Positions 36,542 through 47,510 are shown, counted from the first letter of the stretch. The stretch: 64,000 nt of DNA from Azospirillaceae bacterium (GCA_028283825.1 JAPWJW010000003.1:1-64000); one strand, 5' to 3'. Notes: generated by a model not told the origin, from the letters alone. Translations and numbers: made by a program.

Positions 36542-36961
36542 TTACCAGGCGCCGGTGTTGGGCATGGAGGCCCAGGGCTCCTGCGGCGGCAGCGAACCGC
36601 CGGCCTGCAACAGCTCAATCGAGATCTGGTCGGGGGAGCGGACGAAGGCCATATGGCCGTCGCGCGGCGGCCGATTGATGGTCACGCCTGCGTCCATCAG
36701 CCGCTGGCAGGTGGCGTAGATGTCGTCCACGGCGAACGCCAGGTGGCCGAAGTTGCGGCCGCCGGTGTAGACCTCCGGATCCCAGTTGTAGGTCAACTCG
36801 ACCTCGGCATCCGGGCTGCCCTCGGCCGCCAGGTAGACCAGGGTGAAGCGGCCCTTCTCATAGTCGTTGCGGCGCACCAGCTTCAGGCCCAGCTTGTTGA
36901 CGTAGAAGTCCAGCGAGGCCTCCAGGTCGGTGACGCGCACCATGGTGTGCAGGTATTTCAT
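36542..36961 (-). CDS. gloA: Lactoylglutathione lyase (glyoxalase I)
   Basis: A 139-residue VOC enzyme that converts the methylglyoxal-glutathione adduct to S-lactoylglutathione. The sequence is typical: [21 protein letters not shown] at the start, with His at residue 5 as a metal ligand, VELTYNW with the metal Glu, [15 protein letters not shown] with the second His, and SIELLQ with the last Glu. It supplies the substrate of gloB (16.6 kb). Repeat copy C lies just upstream in the same orientation. Confidence 0.93.
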   Translation of the reverse strand: MKYLHTMVRVTDLEASLDFYVNKLGLKLVRRNDYEKGRFTLVYLAAEGSPDAEVELTYNWDPEVYTGGRNFGHLAFAVDDIYATCQRLMDAGVTINRPPRDGHMAFVRSPDQISIELLQAGGSLPPQEPWASMPNTGAW

Positions 36962-37000
36962 CGACGGAATTCCCAGGGTTGGTGTCGTGTGTGACCGGAC

Positions 37001-37136
37001 CTTATACCATCGGCATTTGATCGTGGCCGATCAAATGCCCCCTCAATTGCCGGGCGCGGCCATCCGGCCGCTGGGCTTCCTCGGTTTCCAGTCCACTGAC
37101 ATTCCCCGGAAACCTGCGGCGGCTGCGGTCGCAGCC
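37001..37136 (-). repeat. Structured intergenic repeat, copy C
   Basis: Read on the minus strand: hairpin 1 GGCTGC-GACC-GCAGCC (37136-37121), the outer pair GGTTTCC / GGAAACC (37114-37083), hairpin 3 GCGGCC-GGAT-GGCCGC (37071-37056) followed by GCCCGGCAATTGAGGG, hairpin 4 GGCATTTGATCG / CGATCAAATGCC (37039-37012) and TGGTATAAG. Stems differ from copies A and B by paired changes; loops are kept. It lies between the DUF2807 terminator and gloA. Confidence 0.78.
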
Positions 37137-37156
37137 GTTGGCTTCAGGAGGCTGGT

Positions 37157-37194
37157 CAAAAGACGAAAGCCCGCCGGTGGGTCGGCGGGCTTTC
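37157..37194 (-). terminator. Terminator of the DUF2807 gene
   Basis: GAAAGCCCGCC / GGCGGGCTTTC, 11-bp perfect stem with an 8-nt loop; on the minus strand it is followed by GTCTTTTG. Confidence 0.85.
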
Positions 37195-37216
37195 GGTAGC
37201 TCAATCAGGGAAAGGT

Positions 37217-38026
37217 TCAGTGGGCGTCGCGGATGTGCACGCGGCCGCTGCCGCTCTGGCTGATGGACTGGTGGGCGGCGCTGCCGTCCAGGGTGAAGTC
37301 GCCCGATCCGGCGATCTCCACCACCAGCGGGTCGGCCTTGCCGGCGTGGATAGCGACATTGCCGCTGCCGTGGATTTCGGCGGAGACGGCACCGTTGACC
37401 GCGGCGATATCGACATTGCCGGACCCGTTGATCTGCATCGACACGGTTCCGCCGGTCTTGCCGGTGCGCACCTTGCCGCTGCCGCTGATCTCCACCGACA
37501 GGGCCTTGTCGATGTCGCCCAGGTTGATGTCGCCGCTGCCGCTGACCTCCAGCGAGGCCTCGCGCACATGGCCCACGGTGATGGTGCCGGAGTGCAGATC
37601 CTCCACCGCCAGGGCGGCGTTCAGGTCGCCCGCCGTCACTCGGCCGACGAAGTCGTCCACCGCCAGACTGGTCCCGGCGGGCAGGGTGACAGTGACCGTC
37701 ATGAAGTCTTCGTCGTTCAGGTGCTCATGGTGGCGGTGTTCCTGCTTCACCAACGCCTTCTCGCCCTCGTCATGGAAGGTCAGGCGGCCGACCTGGTCGT
37801 CGGGGCCATCGGCCGACACGGTGATGTCCTTGGCGGAGGACGACACCTTGACGTCGACATTGGCCACCAGGCCCCGCAGCTCCAGCGTCCGGCCGTGCAG
37901 GGTCTGCGGGCCGACGGTGGCGGCATGCGCCGGAACGGCGGTCAGGGCGATGAAGGCGGCCATCAAGGGGGCGGCCGCCAGCGGGGCGACGGACAGGGCG
38001 GCCAGGCGGTGGGGAATGCGGAACAT
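37217..38026 (-). CDS. Secreted DUF2807 (GIN-type adhesin-like) protein
   Basis: A 269-residue protein with a signal peptide (AAFIALTAVPAHA-A) and a right-handed beta-helix-like body in which the unit V/E-I-x-G-S-G-x-[VI] recurs: LEVSGSGDINLG, VEISGSGKVRTG, MQINGSGNVDIA, AEIHGSGNVAIH, VEIAGSGDFTLD, SQSGSGRVHI. This is the DUF2807 pattern. The family sits in the periplasm or on the cell surface; its role is not established. A His/Glu-rich stretch (EHRHHEHLNDED) could bind metal. It is a single gene with a terminator. Confidence 0.85.
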   Translation of the reverse strand: MFRIPHRLAALSVAPLAAAPLMAAFIALTAVPAHAATVGPQTLHGRTLELRGLVANVDVKVSSSAKDITVSADGPDDQVGRLTFHDEGEKALVKQEHRHHEHLNDEDFMTVTVTLPAGTSLAVDDFVGRVTAGDLNAALAVEDLHSGTITVGHVREASLEVSGSGDINLGDIDKALSVEISGSGKVRTGKTGGTVSMQINGSGNVDIAAVNGAVSAEIHGSGNVAIHAGKADPLVVEIAGSGDFTLDGSAAHQSISQSGSGRVHIRDAH

Positions 38027-38209
38027 GAGGCGGGGGCTCCCTGACGAAAACGGGGGGAACCGCCGTCGGCGACGGTTCCCGTGTCCCGCCTATATCGCAA
38101 GGGGTGTGCCAGTCCTGGAACCCGCGGAAAGCCTAGGGTGGGCTCCAAGGCGCGCAGAGGGAGAGGCGATTTAATCGCCGTTAACGCCACCAGGTGGTGA
38201 TTTTAGCCA

Positions 38210-42176
<3,967 letters not shown>

Positions 42177-42275
42177 GGGGCACTCACCCGGGTTGCGAGC
42201 CTTGAGACGACAAGGGCCCCGGACCGGCCATCGCCGTTCCGGAGCCCCGCTGTCGGGATAGGATTTTTCTAGGGC

Positions 42276-43331
42276 TTATTCGCCGAAAAGCCAACCCAAG
42301 AAGCCACGGTCCTTGCTCTCGCGCCGCGGCTTTTCGGCCGGCTGGGCCGCCGGGGCCGGGGCGGCGGCATCCGGGGCCGCCTCAGGCGTGGCCGGAGTGG
42401 CCGTGGCGGGGCTGGCAGCCGCTGGGGTCGCATCGCCGGTGGGCGGCGTCGCGGCGTCGGGCGTCGCGGCGGGGGCTGCCGCGGGCACAGCGACCGGGGC
42501 CGCCGGGGCGGGCACCGGCGCCTTGATGGCGATGGGGATGACGCGCGGCTGCGGCACGTCGCGCATCAGGTCGTAGGTGTTCTGGTACCAGTCGCTGCCC
42601 GGGTAGTTGTAACCCAGAACGGCGGCGGTCTTGCGCGCCTCGTCCAGCATGCCCAGGGTCAGGTAGACCTCCACCAGGCGGTGCAGGGCCTCCGGCACAT
42701 GGCTGGTGCTCTGGTAGTCGTCCACCACCTTGCGGAAGCGCTTCATGGCCGCCAGGTTCAGGCTGACGCTCTGGTAATAACGGCCGATGTCCATTTCCTT
42801 GCCCGCCAGATGGTCGCGGGTCAGGTCGATCTTCAGCTTGGCGTCGCGGGCATAGGGGCTGGAGGGGAAGCGGCGAATGACCTCTTCCAAGGCCTTCAGC
42901 GACTGCACGGTCGGCGTCTGGTCGCGCCGCACGTCGGAGATCTGCTCGTAATAGCAGAGGCCCTTCAGGTAATAGGCGTAGGCGACGTTGGGATTGCCGG
43001 GGTGCAGGCTGATGAAGCGGTCCAGCGAACCGATCGCCTCGTCATACTTGTTGGCCTCATAATAGGCGTAGGCGCCCATCAGTTCGGCGCGCATGGCCCA
43101 GGTGGAGTAGGGATGCTGCTGCTCCACCGCGCCGAAGAACAGCGCCGCCTTCTGGTATTCGCCCCGGTCGATGGCGTTGCCGCCCTCCGAGTAGATGCGC
43201 TCCACCGGAAGTTCGACGTAGGGCATCTCCTTATCATCGCTGGAGCAGGCCGCCAGCGCGAGCAGCGCGAGCGGGGCCAGAAGAGGGAGGTGGCGGGGCG
43301 ACAGGGCGAAGCGGAGGGACAAGGGCATCAT
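42276..43331 (-). CDS. bamD: Outer-membrane assembly lipoprotein BamD
   Basis: A 351-residue lipoprotein of the BAM complex, which inserts beta-barrel proteins. The lipobox LLALAAC puts the lipid on a cysteine near residue 29. TPR repeats follow (YQKAALFFGAVEQQHPYSTWAMRAELMGAYAYYE, given for its key residues, and YDEAIGSLDRFISLHPGNPNVAYAYYLKGLCYY). After the conserved core, about 90 residues are almost all Ala, Pro and Thr, ending in the basic-aromatic KDRGFLGWLFGE; such a tail is not part of the E. coli protein. It is first in bamD-recN-ligA. The gene to its right in most relatives is lpxC; here the peptide island intervenes. Confidence 0.94.
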   Translation of the reverse strand: MMPLSLRFALSPRHLPLLAPLALLALAACSSDDKEMPYVELPVERIYSEGGNAIDRGEYQKAALFFGAVEQQHPYSTWAMRAELMGAYAYYEANKYDEAIGSLDRFISLHPGNPNVAYAYYLKGLCYYEQISDVRRDQTPTVQSLKALEEVIRRFPSSPYARDAKLKIDLTRDHLAGKEMDIGRYYQSVSLNLAAMKRFRKVVDDYQSTSHVPEALHRLVEVYLTLGMLDEARKTAAVLGYNYPGSDWYQNTYDLMRDVPQPRVIPIAIKAPVPAPAAPVAVPAAAPAATPDAATPPTGDATPAAASPATATPATPEAAPDAAAPAPAAQPAEKPRRESKDRGFLGWLFGE

Positions 43332-43657
43332 CTCGAAGGCGAATATGCGGGGATGCGCGACGGCGTGTTATAGCACGCACATCCTGTCCATCGCCAAGCG
43401 GCACATTATCGGCCGAACAGCGAATTTTTTTAAAAAAGCGATGATCGTCGGCCTGGCGCGGCGCGTATCCGCCGGGCGGGCGGCCGATTTTTGCATTCGC
43501 GGCCGGATGTCTTCAGGGTGGATGATCGTGCGGTCAAGCGCTAGCCTTAACGTTGGTACCTTATAGGAATGTGCCAACGGCCGTCGCCGTCGCCCGAATC
43601 CGCGTTCCCCGTTTCCGTCCCGGAACCGCCCGCCCCCAAGGACTGCGTCTTCCCGCC
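43332..43657. other. Divergent promoter region between bamD and an unknown gene
   Basis: About 325 bp without a gene. It contains the symmetric AT block AATTTTTTTAAAAAA (43423-43437) and a second AT-rich stretch TTGGTACCTTATAGGAATG (43552-43570) that could hold the rightward promoter. No clear regulator site was recognised. Confidence 0.4.
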
Positions 43658-44575
43658 ATGACCGACAAGACGGCCAAGCCCAACGTCAAAGACTTCACCT
43701 TCACCCATCAGGCCCTAAGCCTGCCCAATTCCTTCTTCACGCTCAGCCATGGCGAGCCGGTGCTGCAGATCGACCTGGGCGATGCCCGGGGCACGATCCC
43801 GGTGAAGCAGGTGGCACAGATGTTCTCCATCGCGCCCGACAGCACCGACGGCCAATTGCTGGGCATGGTGGCGTCCAGCCTGAAGTTCGTCCGCATCATC
43901 CACAACGGCGACCGCATCCCGTCGGAAATCCTGGACGGCACCGCCTCATGGACCATCGAGGCCCGGCACCGCGACCTGGCCTTCATCAAGATCGGCGGGT
44001 CGCTGCTGAAGGCCATCGCCGGCGCGCGCGAGCATACCGCCCTGGATGAGAGCGAGGAGGCCAAGCGCCGCATGCGGGAACAGGCGGCCGAGATCGCCTC
44101 CCTGGTCGGCCTGCCGCCCGACCGCAAGCAGGAGGTGGTGGACCGGGTGGAGGTGCTGGCCAACGAGCTGGGTTTCCTGGAGGCGCTGCGGGAATACTTC
44201 AAGCCGGTGTTCGATATCGGCCGCAAGCTGCGCGAGATGCAGAAGCTGGCCCGGGGCGACCGTGAGTTGGACCACCAGCTGCGCCGCATCCAGACCCTGC
44301 TGAAGGTGCCGGTCGACAAGTACCGCGAATGGTTCGATGAGGTGGAGGCCGGCACCGGCGAGGCCGTGGCGGCGCTGAAGCAGTTCGAAGGCACGGTGGC
44401 CATGCTGCGCCGCCATCGCGACGGCCTGCATTTCGAAACCCTGGCCTGGGAGGACATCCCCCAGCGCTGGAAGGCCCTGGACCCCGCCAAGGACGAGGCG
44501 ATGTTCGAGATCAGCCGCCTGTACCGTTTCCTGGCGTCGCGCTATCTGGACACCAAAGTGTGGTTCAGCGGCTAA
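43658..44575 (+). CDS. Unknown soluble helical protein
   Basis: A 305-residue protein starting MTDKTAKPNVKDFTFTHQ. The N-terminal 110 residues look beta-rich (FFTLSHGEPVLQIDLGDARGTI, VRIIHNGDRIPSEILDGTASWTI); the rest is strongly helical and charged (RMREQAAEIASLVGLPPDRKQEVVDRVEVLANELGFLEALREYF; LREMQKLARGDRELDHQLRRIQTLL). There is no signal peptide or membrane span. The frame is open to 43553 but ATG 43658 fits. I do not recognise the family. It sits between bamD and the peptide modules; the first NifA-type site begins only 5 bp after its stop. Confidence 0.72.
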   Translation: MTDKTAKPNVKDFTFTHQALSLPNSFFTLSHGEPVLQIDLGDARGTIPVKQVAQMFSIAPDSTDGQLLGMVASSLKFVRIIHNGDRIPSEILDGTASWTIEARHRDLAFIKIGGSLLKAIAGAREHTALDESEEAKRRMREQAAEIASLVGLPPDRKQEVVDRVEVLANELGFLEALREYFKPVFDIGRKLREMQKLARGDRELDHQLRRIQTLLKVPVDKYREWFDEVEAGTGEAVAALKQFEGTVAMLRRHRDGLHFETLAWEDIPQRWKALDPAKDEAMFEISRLYRFLASRYLDTKVWFSG

Positions 44576-44579
44576 GAGG

Positions 44580-44595
44580 TGTCCGATATCGGACA
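44580..44595. promoter_or_regulatory. NifA-type upstream activator site, module 1
   Basis: TGTCCGATATCGGACA is a perfect 16-bp palindrome of the form TGT-N10-ACA, the established NifA binding pattern. A second, near-symmetric copy (TGT-N10-ACG, 44597-44612) follows. Its centre is 143 bp from the -24 GG of the module 1 promoter. Confidence 0.7.
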
Positions 44596-44729
44596 GTGTC
44601 CGCTGGCGGACGGCTTGGCGTTGCCGATCTATTTAAGAAGTGGCCGATACGGCCATTTAATGGCGCTGGCCTGTTGATGTCGTGATAACGGCAGTCCTTT
44701 TCGCGGAAAAATTGGCGGTTTCCCAGGGT

Positions 44730-44745
44730 TGGCACACCCCTTGCT
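44730..44745 (+). promoter_or_regulatory. Sigma-54 promoter, module 1
   Basis: TGGCACACCCCTTGCT matches the sigma-54 consensus TGGCAC-N5-TTGC at every defined base. The start codon of the first peptide is 43 nt past the -12 box. Confidence 0.88.
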
Positions 44746-44787
44746 CTTAGGGGGACATCAACCAACCATCCTCCGACGGAGACCGAA

Positions 44788-44925
44788 ATGACCGCTTTCA
44801 CCGCTTCCAGCCGCACCGCTTCCTTCCGCTTCTTCAAGGTGTTCCCCCGTACCGAGATCGTCGAGAGCGTGGCCATGCTGGCCGTGGCGCTGCTGATCAG
44901 CGTCAGCATCAACGCCATGCTCTGA
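44788..44925 (+). CDS. Small membrane peptide, type A, module 1
   Basis: A 45-residue peptide too short for most gene finders. The first 20 residues are polar and basic (SSRTASFRFFK); from VESVAMLAVALLISVSIN onward it is one hydrophobic span ending at the C-terminus in NAML. Expected topology: N-terminus in the cytosol, short periplasmic end. The ATG has GGAG 7-8 nt upstream. The three type A peptides of this island are about 70-80 percent alike over their length, with codon-level differences that keep the protein, which supports real coding. No known family recognised; function unknown. Confidence 0.82.
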   Translation: MTAFTASSRTASFRFFKVFPRTEIVESVAMLAVALLISVSINAML

Positions 44926-44968
44926 TCCAGCGATCACTGCCAACCTTGGGAAGAAGGAAGCCGCCGTC

Positions 44969-45103
44969 ATGACCACCCATACCGTCGCCCCCACCGCCAG
45001 CAAGCTGACCAACCGCCTGCCCAGCATCGCCGCCCTGGTCGAGACCGTCGGCATGCTGTCCGTCGCCGCCATCATGGCGCTGTGCATCAACTACATGCTG
45101 TAA
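44969..45103 (+). CDS. Small membrane peptide, type B, module 1
   Basis: A 44-residue peptide: a Thr/Ala-rich polar N-terminus (MTTHTVAPTASKLTNRL), then a hydrophobic span from IAALVETVGMLSVAAIMALCIN to the end YML. The ribosome site AAGGAAG precedes the ATG. It follows the type A gene after 43 nt. Its last 22 residues match the type A peptide in pattern (E-x-V-x-M-L-x-V-A ... I-N-x-M-L), so A and B look like ancient duplicates. A cysteine in the span is present in all three B peptides and absent from A. Function unknown. Confidence 0.82.
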   Translation: MTTHTVAPTASKLTNRLPSIAALVETVGMLSVAAIMALCINYML

Positions 45104-45151
45104 GATCGCCCCGACCCCCAGGTTTTTCGCCCGGGGCGTCTGCCGTATCTG

Positions 45152-45202
45152 AAACGAAAAGGCCCTCTTCCCACGCGTGGGGAGGAGGGCCTTTTCGTTT
45201 TG
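45152..45202 (+). terminator. Terminator of module 1
   Basis: AAACGAAAAGGCCCTC / GAGGGCCTTTTCGTTT is a 16-bp perfect stem, extended inward by the CCCACGCGTGGG palindrome. The T-run lies inside the 3' arm. The same core recurs after modules 2 and 3. Confidence 0.88.
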
Positions 45203-45290
45203 GTCTGCCGGCTTCCGGGATTACATCCTATGCGGGTATCGCATGGGTGTCATGTGGGCGCTGGCCGGGGTTCCGAAGGGCGATCCGGAG

Positions 45291-45306
45291 TGTTCGTTAG
45301 CGGACA
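45291..45306. promoter_or_regulatory. NifA-type upstream activator site, module 2
   Basis: TGTTCGTTAGCGGACA, again TGT-N10-ACA, with one mismatch in the outer palindrome. Its centre is 143 bp from the -24 GG of the module 2 promoter, the same spacing as in module 1. Confidence 0.68.
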
Positions 45307-45439
45307 GTGTCCGCTTTGGCGAGTCCAGAATGCCCCAGATTATACAATAAATAGCGAAAACGGCGACTTGATGGCGGTGTGATGTTGATGTCGCGATAAC
45401 GGCGAGGCCAAACCCACGGAAATCCTGGCTTACGGGTTC

Positions 45440-45455
45440 TGGCACGCCCCTTGCG
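45440..45455 (+). promoter_or_regulatory. Sigma-54 promoter, module 2
   Basis: TGGCACGCCCCTTGCG fits TGGCAC-N5-TTGC. The first peptide starts 44 nt past the -12 box. Confidence 0.88.
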
Positions 45456-45498
45456 ATTACCCAGTCATCAGACGAACCGCTCAACCATGGAGACACCG

Positions 45499-45636
45499 AT
45501 GACCGCCTTCGCTTCATCCAGCCGCACCACTTCCTTCCGCTTCCTGAAGGGGCTGCCCGGCACCGACCTGATCGAGAACGTGGGCATGCTGGCCGTCGCC
45601 CTGCTGATCAGCGTCAGCATCAACGCCATGCTGTAA
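45499..45636 (+). CDS. Small membrane peptide, type A, module 2
   Basis: A 45-residue peptide, same length and layout as its module 1 copy: MTAFASSSRTTSFRFLK, then ENVGMLAVALLISVSINAML as the membrane span and C-terminus. The hydrophobic end is identical to module 1 from MLAVALL on, while the middle differs (GLPGTDLIENV against VFPRTEIVESV). GGAGA precedes the ATG by 6 nt. An in-frame longer reading from 45451 would start at the -12 box itself and is rejected. Function unknown. Confidence 0.82.
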   Translation: MTAFASSSRTTSFRFLKGLPGTDLIENVGMLAVALLISVSINAML

Positions 45637-45728
45637 ACCGCGACCTTCCCGCCACTCAAGCCGTAACCGCCCTCATCGCCCGACCAGCGATCCGCCATCC
45701 ACAGACATCCACCCAAGGGGAATTGATC

Positions 45729-45887
45729 ATGACCACCGTTACCGTCAACCAGACCGCCACCGCTTCCGCCACCAGCGTTCCCAGCGCCTTTGGGGGCCTG
45801 ATGGCCCGCCTGTCCAGCGTGGTCGAGGCCGCCGGCATGTTGTCTGTCGCCGGCATCATGGCGCTGTGCATCAACTACATGCTGTGA
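45729..45887 (+). CDS. Small membrane peptide, type B, module 2
   Basis: A 52-residue peptide, eight residues longer in the polar part than module 1 (MTTVTVNQTATASATSVPS, then FGGLMARLSSVVEAAGMLSV). The span ends MALCINYML, identical to module 1. AAGGGG precedes the ATG by 10 nt. It follows the type A gene after 92 nt. Function unknown. Confidence 0.8.
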   Translation: MTTVTVNQTATASATSVPSAFGGLMARLSSVVEAAGMLSVAGIMALCINYML

Positions 45888-45955
45888 GCCTGCGCCGACC
45901 ACGATGCGCGCCCCGCCTGTGATGGGGCGCGCCGGCCGGGGGTTCCGGCACTGCC

Positions 45956-46004
45956 AAACGAAAAGGCCTTCTTCCCACCTGGGCAAGAGGGCCTTTCGCT
46001 TTTG
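45956..46004 (+). terminator. Terminator of module 2
   Basis: Imperfect hairpin built on AAACGAAAAGGCC / GGCCTTTCGCTTT with a CCCACCTGGG inner stem, clearly the same element as after module 1. A further GC-rich dyad (GCGCGCC ... GGCGCGC, 45907-45932) lies just before it. Confidence 0.8.
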
Positions 46005-46029
46005 GGGATTCTGTGTGGCGGGCCGCCTG

Positions 46030-46045
46030 TGTCCGCAAACGGACA
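46030..46045. promoter_or_regulatory. NifA-type upstream activator site, module 3
   Basis: TGTCCGCAAACGGACA, TGT-N10-ACA with perfect outer arms. Its centre is 144 bp from the -24 GG of the module 3 promoter. Confidence 0.7.
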
Positions 46046-46179
46046 GTGTTCGCCATCGTGCAGTGCAAATTTGCCCATTATTATACTAAATCGCCATAAC
46101 GGCGATTTTATGGCCATCGCGAAGCATGGCGCTGGTTGGTCAGCACCGAAAGCCCAGACTTTCCGCCATTTCGGGCAGT

Positions 46180-46195
46180 TGGCACACCCCTTGCT
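46180..46195 (+). promoter_or_regulatory. Sigma-54 promoter, module 3 (separated from its genes)
   Basis: TGGCACACCCCTTGCT is identical to the module 1 promoter. An IS630-type element begins right after the TA that follows the -12 box, so this promoter now reads into the insertion sequence. Confidence 0.85.
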
Positions 46196-46196
46196 A

Positions 46197-46219
46197 GAGC
46201 ATTTTGAAATAAGGCTGAA
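46197..46219 (+). repeat. Left terminal inverted repeat of the IS630 element
   Basis: GAGCATTTTGAAATAAGGCTG pairs with the right end with about five mismatches in 21. Confidence 0.8.
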
Positions 46220-46275
46220 TCGGTAAGGGGGATTCCCATTTATTTGGGCCTCTGATTCACTGCGTCTGTCTTGAG

Positions 46276-46695
46276 ATGGAGGCAGTGGCGATGGGTCGTC
46301 CGTATTCAATGGATCTTCGTGAACGGGTAGTGGCCGCAGTTCAGGGGGGCCTGTCGCGGCGTCAGGCGGCGGCTCGGTTCGGTGTGAGCGACAGCGCGGC
46401 GATCAGGTGGATGAAGCGCCTGAACGAGACGGGTGACGTCGCCCCTGGTCAGATGGGCGGTCACAAGCCCAAGAAGATATCCGGTGACCATCACACCTGG
46501 CTTGTTGCGCGCTGCCAGGAGCGGCCCTTCACCCTGGCCGTCCTGATCGCGGAACTGGGGGAACGCGGCCTGAAGGTCGACTACCGTTCGGTCTGGGAGT
46601 TCGTCCGTGGCCAGGGGCTGACTTATAAAAAAAGACGCTGGTCGCCAGCGAGCAGGACCGCCCCGACGTTGCCCACCGACGAGCGCAATGGGTGA
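46276..46695 (+). CDS. IS630 transposase, first frame (HTH part)
   Basis: A 139-residue N-terminal part of the transposase with a helix-turn-helix for end binding (SMDLRERVVAAVQGGLSRRQAAARFGVSDSAAIRWMKR; key residues LRERV, SRRQAAxxFxVS, WxKR). It begins near MGRPYSMDLRERV, so the second methionine at 46291 is the more usual start. The frame passes an A7 tract at 46627-46633, after which the protein homologous to other IS630 transposases continues in the -1 frame; the remainder of this frame is not family-like. Confidence 0.88.
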   Translation: MEAVAMGRPYSMDLRERVVAAVQGGLSRRQAAARFGVSDSAAIRWMKRLNETGDVAPGQMGGHKPKKISGDHHTWLVARCQERPFTLAVLIAELGERGLKVDYRSVWEFVRGQGLTYKKRRWSPASRTAPTLPTDERNG

Positions 46696-47234
46696 AGCAC
46701 CGGGCGTCGGTCGATCCGTCCCGCCTGGTGTTCATCGACGAAACCTGGACCAAAACCAACATGGCGCCACTCCGAGGATGGGGGCCGCGCAGTGAGCGCC
46801 TTGTCGGCAAGGCGCCCTTTGGCCATTGGAACACCATGACCTTCCTGGCCGCCCTGCGCCATGACCGCATCGAGGCTCCTTGGCTCTTGAACAAGCCCGT
46901 CAACGGCCAGCGCTTCCAGGTCTATGTCGAGGAGGTTCTCGCTCCGACCTTGAGCAAGGGCGATGTCGTCATCATGGACAACCTTCCCTCCCACAAGGCC
47001 AAGCCCGTTCGCAAGGCCATCCGCGACGCCGGCGCTAAGTTAATCTTCTTACCAAAATACTCCCCGGACATGAACCCCATCGAGAAGTTCTTCTCCAAGC
47101 TCAAGCATTCTTTGCGTGAGGCCCAGCCACGATCTATCGAGGCCCTCTGCAAGAGCATCGTAAAGACCATGGATACTGTTACGCCAGCGGAATGCTCAAA
47201 CTACTTCAAAAGTTGCGGGTATGGACCAACCTAA
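46692..47234 (+). CDS. IS630 transposase, second frame (DDE domain)
   Basis: A 180-residue C-terminal catalytic part with the DDE triad: VFIDETWTKTNM, VIMDNLPSHKA and NPIEKFFSKLK. The reading frame of this part stays open upstream to the A7 tract (KTLVASEQDRPDVAHRRAQWVKHRAS), so a -1 slip there would give one full transposase. Its end lies inside the right terminal repeat region. The element looks intact and possibly still mobile. Confidence 0.9.
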   Translation: MKHRASVDPSRLVFIDETWTKTNMAPLRGWGPRSERLVGKAPFGHWNTMTFLAALRHDRIEAPWLLNKPVNGQRFQVYVEEVLAPTLSKGDVVIMDNLPSHKAKPVRKAIRDAGAKLIFLPKYSPDMNPIEKFFSKLKHSLREAQPRSIEALCKSIVKTMDTVTPAECSNYFKSCGYGPT

Positions 47235-47247
47235 AATCATAATGCTC
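47227..47247 (-). repeat. Right terminal inverted repeat of the IS630 element
   Basis: On the minus strand it begins GAGCATTATGATTTTAGG, matching the left end. Confidence 0.8.
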
Positions 47248-47291
47248 TAATATAGGGACAACACCGACCAACGATCCTGATGGAGAGACAA

Positions 47292-47429
47292 ATGACCGCC
47301 TTCGCCGCCGCTAGCCGCACCGCTTCCTTCCGCTTTTTCAAGGTGTTGCCCGATATCGCCGTCGTCGAGACGGGCGCCATGATGGCCATCGCCCTGCTGA
47401 TCGCCGCCAGCATCAACGCCATGCTGTAA
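47292..47429 (+). CDS. Small membrane peptide, type A, module 3
   Basis: A 45-residue peptide: MTAFAAASRTASFRFFKVLP, then DIAVVETGAMMAIALLIAASINAML. It is the most divergent of the three A peptides in the span but keeps the length, the basic SRTASFRFFK stretch and the NAML end. GGAGAG lies upstream of the ATG. Because of the IS630 insertion it no longer has its own sigma-54 promoter next to it; read-through from the insertion sequence is possible. Function unknown. Confidence 0.8.
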   Translation: MTAFAAASRTASFRFFKVLPDIAVVETGAMMAIALLIAASINAML

Positions 47430-47510
47430 GTCGACCCGGCCCGTTCAACGCCTCGCCTCACCGACCATCGCCTGACCAGCGATCACCAGAATTCCCAAGG
47501 GGACAAGATC

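Larger units (their letters stand above)
46197..47247 (+). mobile_element. IS630-family insertion sequence
   Basis: A 1051-bp element flanked by TA on both sides (46195-46196 and 47248-47249), the target duplication of the IS630/Tc1 group. The ends are inverted: GAGCATTTTGAAATAAGG on the left against GAGCATTATGATTTTAGG on the right. It carries one transposase in two frames. It splits module 3 between the -12 box and the leader; removing it with one TA restores a 44-nt leader, matching module 2. Confidence 0.93.

Noticed and set aside
38171-38184. CtrA-like site TTAA-N6-TTAA upstream of the DUF2807 gene
   Set aside because: The CtrA consensus needs a 7-bp spacer; here it is 6, and no other support exists.
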